Shown: positions 1-10,931 of the stretch, in pieces
Position numbering within the stretch: the first letter of the stretch is position 1
Layout: every line of letters begins with the position of its first letter
From: Xylona heveae TC161
Lineage: Eukaryota > Ascomycota > Xylonomycetes > Xylonales > Xylonaceae
Reading direction: 5' to 3'
DNA length: 64,000 nucleotides
Assembly: GCF_001619985.1 (NCBI RefSeq)
Contig: NW_017264204.1
Span: 127,983 to 191,982, forward strand
The notes under the pieces: model-generated
The model's input: only the letters and a program-made list of their open reading frames with translations
Told to the model about the DNA's origin: nothing
The model's database searches: none
Program-made: the position numbers and the translations under genes

Positions 1-1
1 C

Positions 2-3000
2 AATGCGACCGCCAAAAGACCTTCTGAACAGTTTGGTACTCCTGTAGATGCCGCAGCTCAAGCGGCGCCGCTCTACGATGGCTCGATTGGCGACCCTATG
101 GCGCTTGATCCTGCTCCAGACATGTCGATGCTGCCGCCCGACGCGACAAATTTTGACGACCCCTTTTTAGAACCAGCAGCTCCCGTTTCAGAGCCCGAAG
201 CTCCCCGCATTCAGGCTTTTGCTAAACTCGAATTTGACGATGGCCAGTTTTACATGAATACTTATTCCGTTGAGCTTGGTCGAGATATTCGCGCTGCGAG
301 ATTGGCCGTGCAAAAAGACAAGGATCAGGAGACTAGTCAACCACCCGCAGTCAATGGCAAGCGACGCAGTTCCAGTGGTGCTGATGGTCCCCATACCCCG
401 ACCAAACTCATCAAATGGGAAGAACCAGGGAAAATGGGAGCCCCAAGCGTTATCAGTGAAACGGGCGGCATTATGGGTGTAGACGCGCAAGACACAGAGA
501 AGCGCAGGAAAAAGAAGAGCAAAAAGGCCAAGTCTACAAGCTCTTCTTCGCAACATCTCTCGCGCAAAGACTCTTCATCCCACCCCAACATGCATACCGA
601 CTATCAATCTCTCGCCATGGCTTCGCTAGCAGATAATACCGGTGGACCGCATCCGGTGGACCCTATGTCACTTTTGCCATCCCCAGATGAATGCCCGCTT
701 ATCCCAATCCACCCTCCGACTGGTGCTGCAGGAGGTGCTGCAGGGCACAAGGGCATTTCGCGAAAGCACGTCAAGATCGCGTACAATTTCGACAAGCATC
801 TCTTTGAGGTCGAAATCAAAGGCAAGAATGGAGCTTTTGTTGACGAGCAATGGTATGGCACGGGTGAAATCAAACCGCTAAAGAGCGGTAGTTATATTCA
901 GATTGGTGGTGTGGGTGTGCGATTCGTGCTTCCCGAAGTTCCTCTAGGAGAAACCGGCGCAGAAGATCCCAAGGATGCTGCCGCGCCTCCTTCTGGTAAT
1001 AAGATGAGCTTCGAGTTCGAAAATGGACGCGGCGAAAGCGTCGCACTCGAGGAAAGCAGCGCCGAGGGAGAAGAAATAGGAGAAGAAGATGAATCAGATA
1101 AAGAAGGTGCAGGTTCAGACGAAGGAGAAGAAGACGACGGAGAAGACAAATCGCAGGCAGCTGATGAAGAAATCCCGTTGGATTCGTTACCTCCAGAGGT
1201 GAAAAAGGAACTTATGGAATTGCCATTTGAATTCAGACCTGTCAAGAGGAAGGGCCCTGGACGACCGCCCAAGAATGGCATCATTTCAAAGAGAGAATTA
1301 AAACTTCGAGAAAAAGAAGCCAAACTAGCCGCACTCAGGGCTGCTCAAGAACAAGGTCTTGAGTCGCCTACGAAGGGCAAGATCGGCACTACACCTCGCA
1401 AGGATTCCAACGTCGAACTGTCACCGAATTCAAAACCGCAGAAACGTAAGTACACGAAACGAAAGGGCTTGGACCAACCAGGAACTGTTGGCGAGGCTAT
1501 CGAAATTCAGCCAACACTCGAAGGATCCATTCCCATCGCACCGGAATTAGAACTACTGGATGCTCAGCCACTGAAAGAGAAGAAGCCTCCGAAGCCTCCC
1601 AAACCCGTGCGCTCGCCGTCGCCTGTCTTTGACGAGTCGCAACTCACGCCAGAGCAGCTGGCTAAGCCGCAGGCATCCTATGTCGTTCTCATTCATGAGG
1701 CACTCTCAAACTCCAAATCCGGACCAATGTCTCTTCCGCAAATCTATAGGGCCATTGAACGAAAATATCCGTTCTACAAGCTCCGAGTTCAAACAAATGG
1801 TTGGCAGAGCAGTGTTCGACATAATTTATCCCAACATCATGCGTTTCAGAAGGTGGAGCGAGATGGCAAGGGATGGCTATGGGGTATCGTACCGGGCGTC
1901 TCTATTGAAAAGGAAAAGAAGAGGAAGCTCTCCCCTCCGCCGCCGCCTCCCCATCACTATCTCCAACAACAGCCCATGATGCGTCCTCCCGGTTATCCTT
2001 TGGGGTATCAAAATCCAAGTGCTGCTCCAGGAATGATGAATCACCTGCAACCCGGAATCGCTCCTGGAATCGCGCCTGGTGGTCAGCCTCCTGGTCCTGC
2101 TGCTGCTGCTCCTCAGCCATCACAGCATCCTACATACCCTGCTGTACAGAATCCCCTCCAACCATCGAATCCGCAATTCCCTCCCGCGAGACCCCCAGGT
2201 ACTTATACCTCTCCATATGCTCAGCGGCCATCCCAGCCACAGCAACAGGCTGCACCCCCTCCGCCGCCAGCTGCGCAACCTGCACCTCCTCCTCAACCAT
2301 CGCCTCACAGTGGCGCCAATGGTTACTATGCCAATACCGGCCGGCCTTCTCAGCCTAACGTATACGCGCCACAACCCCAAGCTCCAGCTCCAGCAGCGCA
2401 ACCTCAACCGCCGGTCCAGGCTCGTCCAGCTCCTCCCCCACAGCCGCCTGCGCAGCAATCCTCTCGGCCTAGGCTCACCGACGATATTTTACAAGCCGTT
2501 GGAAAATTCAAGACTGCGCTTGTCAGCCAGATGAATGACAAGGTCCGCGGCGAGTTGATCGTAACATCTGCCATAAACCGAACGCTCGGTATTCAGGACA
2601 AGTCTAGTGTGCCAGGCAAAGAGGACCCGCAGGAGGCAGCAATTATGAAGGCGCTGGCTGGTATGCTTGAAGCAATGGGTCGCAAAGCCGAGGCTGCTCG
2701 TCACCAGCCTCCGCCGGCGCAACCACAACAGCAGTACCACCAACCTCATCACGCGCCCATACCTGCACCAGGTCAGCAACAACGGCCAGCCCCACCGGCA
2801 TATGCGCCTCCACAACAACAAGCTGCACAGCAATCCCGTACTCCACAGCCTCAATACGCGCAACCAGCGCAGACGCCGCGACCACAAATGTCAGCACAGG
2901 CGCAGCCTCAGCCCCAAATTCAGCCGCAAACCTCTCAACTTCAACAAGCTCCTCCAGGGCCAGCTGCTCAACACCGGGCATCTGTGCCTCCACCACCGCA

Positions 3001-3745
3001 ACCGCAACAATCGCAGCAACCAACGCTACAATCATCGCAGCAGCAGCAACTTAACCCTCTGAGTCCCAAAGCGCCTCATGTCTCTGGCCAGCAGCAGCAG
3101 ACGCCACAAGCGCAGTTATATCAAATCCTCCAGCAGCTAGGGCGACGTGCGTCATCCTCGTCAAATCCTCCGCCGACGCAGCAACCTCAACAGAGCCCTC
3201 CAGCACCGAATGCCCTCCTGGCTAATGGCGCAAGCAGTCCTTTGCTGCCTGCTCCGAGCGCGGTATCAGCGGTTAGCCCTAGCCCTGGATTTGCTACTGC
3301 TCAACTTTCGACAGCATCAGTGTCACCAGCCAATGCTCCATCTTCTGCGCCGGTACCTCAACCGTCAGCTGCAGCAACGCAAACTCCTGCTGTTTCGGAA
3401 GCACACGGCTCTCCTCCAGCCCCTCCGCAGGTCGCGCCACAATCGCAACCGCTTGCTCCAGCACCTGTGCAAACACCCGTTCAAGCGCCAACGCCTTCAC
3501 CCGCGCCAACTCCTGCTCAAGCTCAGCCTCCGCAACAAGCTCCTGCCCAGCCCGCACTGCCGAAGCTTTCACCCTCGCCCACATCTCTGGCAGGTACAAA
3601 GCGGCCTTTGGAGCCTATCGTTCCGGACCAATCATACCTCGGATCGACCGATGGTGATGCTGCTTCTGGATTAGGTACGCAGTCTACGCACCAGGACGGT
3701 CCTGAACCAAAGAAGGTCGCTACAGGTGGTGATATCAATGCTTGA
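2..3745 (+). CDS. FHA-forkhead transcription factor, Fhl1-like (5' end outside window)
   Basis: The frame is open from the left edge: codons upstream of the ATG at 98 have no stop, so the true start may lie outside the window. At least 1,215 codons follow that ATG, without a visible intron. Counting from it, an FHA domain spans about residues 40-280 around a disordered insert, with GISRKHVKIAYNF and the terminal VRFVLP. A forkhead domain lies at about 523-600 (SLPQIYRAIERKYPFYK, WQSSVRHNLSQHHAFQKV, GKGWLWG). The FHA-then-forkhead order and these motifs fit Fhl1 better than Fkh1/2. Fhl1 works with Ifh1 at ribosomal-protein promoters in yeast; a similar nuclear role here is inference. Acidic (about 325-365) and lysine-rich blocks lie between the domains. 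The C-terminal 600 residues are Pro/Gln/Ala low complexity, apart from a more ordered helical stretch near 790-870. Confidence 0.9.
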   Translation, partial: NATAKRPSEQFGTPVDAAAQAAPLYDGSIGDPMALDPAPDMSMLPPDATNFDDPFLEPAAPVSEPEAPRIQAFAKLEFDDGQFYMNTYSVELGRDIRAARLAVQKDKDQETSQPPAVNGKRRSSSGADGPHTPTKLIKWEEPGKMGAPSVISETGGIMGVDAQDTEKRRKKKSKKAKSTSSSSQHLSRKDSSSHPNMHTDYQSLAMASLADNTGGPHPVDPMSLLPSPDECPLIPIHPPTGAAGGAAGHKGISRKHVKIAYNFDKHLFEVEIKGKNGAFVDEQWYGTGEIKPLKSGSYIQIGGVGVRFVLPEVPLGETGAEDPKDAAAPPSGNKMSFEFENGRGESVALEESSAEGEEIGEEDESDKEGAGSDEGEEDDGEDKSQAADEEIPLDSLPPEVKKELMELPFEFRPVKRKGPGRPPKNGIISKRELKLREKEAKLAALRAAQEQGLESPTKGKIGTTPRKDSNVELSPNSKPQKRKYTKRKGLDQPGTVGEAIEIQPTLEGSIPIAPELELLDAQPLKEKKPPKPPKPVRSPSPVFDESQLTPEQLAKPQASYVVLIHEALSNSKSGPMSLPQIYRAIERKYPFYKLRVQTNGWQSSVRHNLSQHHAFQKVERDGKGWLWGIVPGVSIEKEKKRKLSPPPPPPHHYLQQQPMMRPPGYPLGYQNPSAAPGMMNHLQPGIAPGIAPGGQPPGPAAAAPQPSQHPTYPAVQNPLQPSNPQFPPARPPGTYTSPYAQRPSQPQQQAAPPPPPAAQPAPPPQPSPHSGANGYYANTGRPSQPNVYAPQPQAPAPAAQPQPPVQARPAPPPQPPAQQSSRPRLTDDILQAVGKFKTALVSQMNDKVRGELIVTSAINRTLGIQDKSSVPGKEDPQEAAIMKALAGMLEAMGRKAEAARHQPPPAQPQQQYHQPHHAPIPAPGQQQRPAPPAYAPPQQQAAQQSRTPQPQYAQPAQTPRPQMSAQAQPQPQIQPQTSQLQQAPPGPAAQHRASVPPPPQPQQSQQPTLQSSQQQQLNPLSPKAPHVSGQQQQTPQAQLYQILQQLGRRASSSSNPPPTQQPQQSPPAPNALLANGASSPLLPAPSAVSAVSPSPGFATAQLSTASVSPANAPSSAPVPQPSAAATQTPAVSEAHGSPPAPPQVAPQSQPLAPAPVQTPVQAPTPSPAPTPAQAQPPQQAPAQPALPKLSPSPTSLAGTKRPLEPIVPDQSYLGSTDGDAASGLGTQSTHQDGPEPKKVATGGDINA

Positions 3746-5908
3746 CAGTGCTAGGCATTTGGAAATAATGCTCGTTGGTTGCTTATTACTAGCTCAGTGC
3801 CTACGCCCTTGCTTGCTTAAGCGCCTCGAGGCTGCATGGTGCACGTGCTCAGGATGATAGGTTCTCAGTGCTAGCGCAGTTGCGCGAATCTATATAGGAG
3901 GCCAGTTACCTTTATGATTCGGTTTGCAATTGGAGGGAGGTGAGCGGTTACGATTCAGATTGCTCCACTGGCTCAATGCATCGTGCTTCAAGATATTCAA
4001 TCGAACTTCACCGTGGGCTACATCAACACGTCTCTCTTGCACTTTCAGCTTCGTCTTTACCAGGACTCTCAATAGAATGGACCGGAGTAATTAAGACACG
4101 GCGCCCAGAGACGGAGACAAACGGCGCGGACTCGCGGGGTATATAACGCGGTTTCGTTTTACTCCCAATTAAAACATACGAAGACACCATTTCTTTCAGA
4201 ACGGGCCCTATCATATTTTCTTACCACACTTGTATGGGCCCAAAAGGACGTTACATAAGGAAAAAGCAAGGGACGAACCCAGAGCGACAGACCTGGGTCA
4301 GGAGTACGGACCATTCTTCTTTCTCATCTTTTGATCTGACTTATTTATTTCTATTCTTACCTTTTTCTATTCACTTCCATCTTGTGGATCTCTTTACCTT
4401 ATTTTCCCTTTTCTTCCTACTTTTTCACTTATTCTTCTTTCTTACTTATCAAGTATTTCTTCCTCTGCGACTCTCATCTTGAGTGTCTTATTTAGTAACA
4501 CACACGTACGGTGCGCTTTAAAAAGGGGTGGTGTATAATGGGTGCTTTTGTTGCTTTTGCTTATTTCCTGCCGCCACACTTATTTCGCTGCCACCAAGTT
4601 GGTTCCTTTTAAAATCTTCAATTCCTTATTTATTCCTTCCCCCCCCCCTTTCTCTGTTCTCTATTATCACTGTACTGCTGTACCGGGGTTTTTTTCCGGA
4701 TAATTTTTTTTTCTCTGTGGCTAAAACAATTGGTGATGCTGAAAGCTTTTTTTTGCACTGGTGGTGTCTCGGGAATATCCTTTGTCGGTGTGTTTGGCGT
4801 CTTCTATCGTTGATGATGATGGCGTACATGAATATATTGATATCGATATCTAATTAGTATAGTTATCTTTGTCGGGACAATTTCAAGACTTTCAGTGGTA
4901 ACATTCGTTCGTCGTCGGTGTTGTAATATTTGGTATATGTATGTATAACTAGTGAAAGATTTGTTGTCTGTGCAGACCTATCTACAGTATCCTATCTTAT
5001 CCTTTCAACGTAAACTAAGCAGAACAGCAATCTATGAACAGCCTGCGCCTTCCGAGTGAGATTGAATGTGGTGATAGTACCCTCAAATCCATACATATCA
5101 GATCCATCGGTTAAAAGTGGCGTTGCCCCGCCGGCCATCAGCACAACAGCGTGGCAAATAATATCATTTCCCGTCTCTAACCACCGCTATCATTGCTCAA
5201 ATAAACAACGTAGTCAGTAGTTTCTGCTGCACGTTAAGAGTATTAGGAACTGACGGGAATAGACCCTGACGCGACCACGGACCGAACCATCAAATCAGAT
5301 TGCCCCTATTTGAGGGGCTACTCCGATATCCGACACCGGCGCTTATTGGACAATTCGTCTCCAAGGAGATGCTCGGTGATACCCGAGAAAAGCATCATGC
5401 GTCATTGAGGGGATCATCAGCACGGTCCTTATCGCACCGCGAGTGGGACTCGCACTATCAAGAACGTTGCTTATTGCACATGTGATCCCCAAGAGTAAGA
5501 CCCCAAACCTCCGGAGAATTATTCTTCTTTTTTTGTCTTGCCGCGCCCTTGTCTATCCTCTAGGCAAATTCTTAAAGGCCACTCAAAGGCTCGATTGCAG
5601 GGTTAGGTGGAAGAGATAAGGGTTCGTCCATTCATGTTGGTTTGCTGCAACCTCGGCCGCAAGGGACAGCAGGTCGCTATAGACTGTAACGGGTATAGAA
5701 TGTGGGTGGTCAACCCCCCTAACGTTAATTGAATCTTAACTGATAAGCCAACAACCGTCCCCACCAATGGAGTTATCTGTTCCTCTGGCTATCTCCAACA
5801 AGCGGCCCTTTTTTGTAGCAATGGCTTCCATGCTCCTAAGAAGAAACTCTTCAATCTCCTGCCATTAGATCTTGCAATTAATTTGAAGCTTGAATTTTGT
5901 TCTTTCAT
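3746..5908. other. Intergenic region, no gene recognised
   Basis: No open frame here has a recognisable product. 4318-4480 and 4555-4760 are rich in C/T on the + strand with runs of T and C, as in fungal leaders or promoters. The segment probably holds the 3' end of the forkhead transcript and the promoter of the C2H2 gene starting at 5909. Confidence 0.5.
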
Positions 5909-8683
5909 ATGCCCATGGCGGATTTTGCAAGTCTGTCGGCCCGTCCATTTCGGTGCACCAAATGCCAAAAAGCCTTTACTAGACAGGTTAGTTGTGACCG
6001 TTGTGGCAGAAACGTTTCGACGACGTTGCTGATTCTCTGATCATCTCCAAGGAAAATTTGAAACGCCACATTGACTCTCGTAAGACGATTGTTCCTCTGC
6101 CAGAAATACAGCCATACTGAGTTGTACTAGGTCACACTGCATCAATTGCACGGAAATTTGCCTGCTTGCTCTGTGAAGCTCGCTTTTCGAGAAGGTCTTA
6201 CCCCCCGAGCCGATGGATGAACTGTGTCCGATGTACTAAGGTCTGGCCAGTGATCTTTTGAAGAGGCATATTCAGAGCTGTCACCCGTCAAGTCAGTCGT
6301 CACAATCAGCTCCGGTTGCACAACCTGCCCCAGAATTCTCGTCTCTCTCCCTCGAACCTGAAACGTCAATATCACTTGAGGATGTAAGTCAGGCCGATTC
6401 TGAGACCTTGTAAAGCAATGCTCATTCAGGAAGGCTCCGATACCATCCGAAGATGGTTCACCTCGGTAATTGGACTCCCACACTATTTCCACTATCTCCA
6501 TGTTGTCCGATCATACTGACTTGCTTTAGTGCTTTGAACCTTGTGTCTCGTTCAGCCATACAAAACTTCTTTGACAAATTTCTCTGCAACTTTCCGATCA
6601 TCCATGAGCCTAGCTTTGAGCTAGAAACATGTCCCACACCGATGTTGGAAGTCTTGGTCTGTCTCGGCTCCATGTACAGCTATGCAAAAATGGACTGCCC
6701 AAGATCGGATATTTACCAGTCGGCATTGACTGCCATGTATAAATATGTATGTATGCCATGCTGCTCCAGCTTATGAGCTCAATTTGCTTTCCTTTAGCTT
6801 TAGGCTCGTGCGTTTTGGTTCAATAGCAGCTGACCTGCCCTATAGGTCGAGCAAGATAGGTCGAGATACCAAGAGGGCTGGGTTCTCCAAACATTTCTGT
6901 TACTTGAATACTATGGTATCTACTCAGGTGAGCACCCCCTTAAGACCGTATCTCGTTCATTTGCAACAATTGTGAGAACATATTTTGACCCTCAGGCAGG
7001 CGAAGATAGTTTCTTCTTGAAGGCGCAAAGAATACACCGGGATCTCGTTGATGCAATGCACGAGCTTCAGATGTCGCATGATGGCACATCGAGCTCTCTA
7101 TATGACGATTACGACGAAACAAGGAATAAGACATGTGGTGGCACTTTTGATGAAATAGACTCGCTGGAACAAAAGTGGAAAACGTTTATTCGATTAGAAT
7201 GCCGAAAAAGGTGAGATATTCACGGCGAAGCACATCATGCAAATATTGTGCTGATTAATAAACTCCAATTGGATAGATGTATTTACGCAATATATCTTCT
7301 CGACTCAGAGTTTTCAATCCTCTGCAACCTTCGTCCAATGGTCTCAGCACTCGAGATCAAGTATGAATTGCCTTGTAGCGAAGATCTTTGGGGAGCCGCC
7401 TCTGCCGAGGATTGGTCACGTATTGAGATGCAACAATTTTCTTCTTTCAACGACCACGATGATCTCTTTTCAGAGGGCGATACACCACCGCCGCAGGGCG
7501 GCTTTTACCTGGCGATGCAGCATTTCCTCAATCCTGATCGTCGAAGAAAAGGGCCTCTCACACTGCGCTCATTATGGTCCAGCCCTTTTGCTGCCCTAAT
7601 TCTTGTTATGCAACTTCAAGTCTGCTCTTACCTATTCTCTATCTGCCCAATTGAATTGCTAACCGATTTATACAGATGATGTCGCGAGAGCTTACTCATG
7701 CCAGTTGTCTGCTGGAACGACCGAAATTTCAGCAGAGAAATCTTTCCGTCCTCACAGACAGCCAGTACACACAAATATCGCAAGGTCTCAAGAACATAGC
7801 TGAGCTGGTTCCAAAACGAAACACCAAGGCCACGACAATTGAAGAATTTCTGGGGCTTTCAACGCGCCCAGACGTTCATAATGCCAAATCAAATTCACCC
7901 ATGTGGCATACCTTTTGGATTCTGTGGCATTATACGGCGATTTCGCTTTCCCACCCCGACTCGCTGCTTGTGACTGGGATTGTGGAGACAAGTTTACCCT
8001 GTGCTGTGGCAAGTATGTATTATATACGCGTCCACACCCGAGAATTTAATCCGCGAGCTAATATTGGAACAAATACAGCGGCTGGGCATTTGGCTATGCC
8101 GAGAAGGCGAGAGACACGAGACATTTATGAAGATCGTGACGTGTTCCGAATCGTGCGTCCGCCTCAGAGTCTCAAAATGCTTTTTGAATGTGACTATGCT
8201 GACTCTCCAAAGCTCGAAAATCTCGAATGCATCATGGTGAAACTCCGCGGGTGCGACAGTCATGACCGAGACTTAGCAAAAGACATGGGCTCAAGAGAAG
8301 ACCCATTCACTACCATTCTCTGCTACAAAATTTGCTTGGTCGGATGGCGATTGGTCCGGCTTACAATGAGCGAGGCGCACTTGCAATCGTTGGATGCGGA
8401 TCCCGACAGCCTTGCTCGCAAACCCTCCATGTTCGTGCTGAATGCAATCATGTCATGCCTTCATAGCGTGCATAGCAACTGGCTGCTCGATGCGGATGAG
8501 CTGTCGTCGGTATCACATCGTCGTCTAGAGCCAATTGTGGGTTGTGAAATTGAATTTCTCGAATGGTTTTTGGCGACATTTCTGGTTCGGGAGACATGGC
8601 CAGTAGGAGCATGGGTCCAGCTGGTGATGCAAGAGAGTTTAGAAAAGGCAAAAGAGCATTACGAACATCTTTGTAAACAGTGA
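5909..8683 (+). CDS. C2H2 zinc-finger / fungal_trans transcription factor
   Basis: Eleven-exon model by splice signals and phase: 5909-5986, 6052-6079, 6131-6194, 6251-6383, 6434-6465, 6530-6746, 6846-6927, 7000-7210, 7277-7619, 7676-8012, 8079-8683 (709 aa). Two N-terminal C2H2 fingers are assembled only after splicing: FRCTKCQKAFTRQ joins ENLKRH, then FACLLCEARFS joins SDLLKRH. The middle matches the fungal_trans domain (IQNFFDKFLCNFPIIHEPSF, then QEGWVLQTFLLLEYYGIYSG). Such proteins are nuclear DNA-binding regulators; the target genes are unknown. A second in-frame ATG lies at 5915. The donors at 6195 (GTCTTA) and 7620 (GTCTGC) are atypical, and the 6384-6433 acceptor was chosen only because it keeps the frame. 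The last exon matches the family poorly near its start, so one more intron is possible there. Confidence 0.78.
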
Positions 8684-8923
8684 TTTACTGTTGGGATGAA
8701 ATACGATACGAATTATGATACTGGTTAAGATGTATTACTTTGAAGGCGATCACAACTCTCAAAGGATTCCCCTGTATCTATACAGGCTTTACAAGCAACT
8801 CATTGAAAACGTTATAAAAGATATTTCCCTCATATGACAAGAGAATTAAATCATTCTACATGTTCGCTAAATAACAAAATGCCAAATATCCCTTTTTTCT
8901 TCCCAATATATGCATCATCAAAA

Positions 8924-9943
8924 TTATTTCTTAAAGGCAATCTCGTCCAATACATACGCTTCTCCATTCGTCTTGACATATTCCGGAATGGAGCGCACGC
9001 GGAGATAATACTCGTGGATGTTGGGATGCGCCTCGGCGAACTTTTTCGTGAAGATCTGATATCAACCCATGGTTAGCTCGTCTGTGCGATTTAATCTCGT
9101 TCGGACAGAAAGGCAGAAGAGGCAGTCGTCCAAAAATGCTTGGGGGTCTGGTTTCGGGTGGAGGAAGGGGGTGGAGTGGACGGCTGCCGCTTGGGGGCGG
9201 TTAAAAGGGCAGTCTGAGCCCTGGGGCCTGGAGACAAGACAAGAAACTCACAAATTGATATCCACGAGCAAGCGCCGCGACGACAAACAGATCGGCCAAC
9301 GTGAGATTATCACCGACCAGATACTTTTTGCCGTGCAGCGTCTTCTCGAGCACGGAAATGAGTTTCTCATTGTTGGCCTCGGCGGCGGCGAGGATTTCGG
9401 GGCTCGAGGGCGCTTTACCCACGACGGGATTGATCCAGGCCATGATGGGCGGGAGCAGCTCGCTGTTGGCGAACGAGGCCCATTGGAGAATTGACGATTC
9501 TTCTTCGAGCGATGTGCCTAGGAGTGTTGTTTTGGGGTTTTGCTTGGCCACTATTACATTGATGTAGGTTAATATTCATTTATTTTTAAACAGAAAATAA
9601 TTGAAAAAATAGATAGAGGGAAAAAAAAAAATACAGCAAATGTATATGAAGTACTTAGGAAAAACAGCAAACGTTTATAAGAGAGACAAAAAAAAAAAAA
9701 CTTACGGTAATATGCCACAGCGATACATTCATACACTGTATATCCATCTGGTCGCTCCAAGGCCGGGACTTTGCCCGTGGGGAACTTGGCAAGATAGGTA
9801 TCGCCCACGCCGCCCTTGGACGGGTCGACCTTGATGGGCCAGGCCTCGACCAGTTCGACGTTGAGCCCGTTCAAGGCGGCAACGACCAAACACATGGTCG
9901 CGCGCGGCGCATTCGGGTAGTGGTATAGTTTGCCGAACGACAT
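8924..9943 (-). CDS. Glutathione S-transferase / eEF1B-gamma N-domain-like protein
   Basis: Three exons on the minus strand (9706-9943, 9252-9550, 8924-9055) give 222 aa. The N-terminal half is thioredoxin-fold GST (starts MSFGKLYHYPNAPRATM; FPTGKVPALERPDGYTVYE holds the conserved cis-Pro and glutathione-site region). The C-terminal half is the all-helical GST domain with the NLTLADLFVVAAL motif. The pattern resembles the GST part of translation factor eEF1B-gamma, but the eEF1G C-terminal domain is absent, so this is a free-standing GST. Substrate is unknown; location probably cytosolic. The joins restore AYYLAKQNP and YQFIFTKKF, as expected for the family. Confidence 0.88.
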
Positions 9944-10931
9944 TTCGATAAGGTACGAAGTAAAGTACTCAGTATAGCAAATGGGAAATAATGGTAAATT
10001 GCAGAATGAGTCTCAACAGATAGGACGAGAATATGAGTATATATTATTTGACTGCAAGGATATATCAGAAACAGATCGGAAACTGGAAATGTGTGCTCTT
10101 TAGTAACAGGACAAATGGACAAATGGACAAATATAATAATAAAGTCCTCTACAATACTCCGTACACTCTAATAAAATCTCCGAGACAATAGCTCCGATAT
10201 TGGAGGAGGAGCTCCAACGGCTCCAGCTCGGCTTTTCTCCACCCGCCGGCGGCCGTGGGGCTGGTAAGAGGGTAGCGGTAAGTTAACCGAACGGACCGAA
10301 GTATTATAGTTGAGGACAGAAGGTGGAGGGTGGAGGGTGGAGGGTGGAGGGTGGAGGGATGAAGTTCACTACCGTAACGTACTCCGTAGCCATAGAAAGC
10401 ATGTAAACAGTTCCTTATCTATAGGACGTGGCGGACATACTGCGGGATAACCGAAACGTGGGTGCAGATTCTTGGAGTCAACATGGGCAACTAGCTGCAT
10501 CAATCACAATACAGTAGCATTTCCAAACGAATTATCCCCGTTATTGTATCTTGAACTATAATTGCACAAAGCATATGACGGAATCTCCGATTCGCCTGGG
10601 TACAGGACCTATGATACCTGCGCATGTATTTCCTTATCTTCCCTGGTGGAGCGCCACTTCCCCGAAGCACGCCCAGAAACCCAGACAGCGCATAACACAG
10701 AACAGTACGCAATTGATCAGACATATGTAGAATGGATCCTTATTCCAGGGTCCATGGATAATTTATATGCTTTTTATTAAAAAATAATTTTTATCATCTC
10801 TTTCTTTCGGGTCATATACTAAGTACAGTATACAGTATACAGTATACCGGTCAATACTCTCTTCTCTGATTTCTTGAATTATTTGTGCATCTGAATCCTG
10901 CTGAGTGTAAAGAATCATAAAATCATCAATC
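9944..10931. other. Divergent intergenic region
   Basis: It separates the minus-strand GST gene from the plus-strand dehydrogenase, so it should carry both promoters. It contains a GGTGGAG minisatellite at 10322-10358 and a short TACAGTA repeat at about 10821-10847. No gene seen. Confidence 0.5.
10322..10358 (+). repeat. GGTGGAG minisatellite, five copies
   Basis: Five exact head-to-tail copies of the 7-mer GGTGGAG followed by GG. The G-strand has regularly spaced GG/GGG runs and could form a G-quadruplex; that is inference. It sits in the divergent promoter region between the GST and dehydrogenase genes. Confidence 0.9.

Noticed and set aside
188-3738. Many antisense and shifted frames over the forkhead gene
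   Set aside because: They arise from the Pro/Gln-rich codons of the true frame and have no family likeness.
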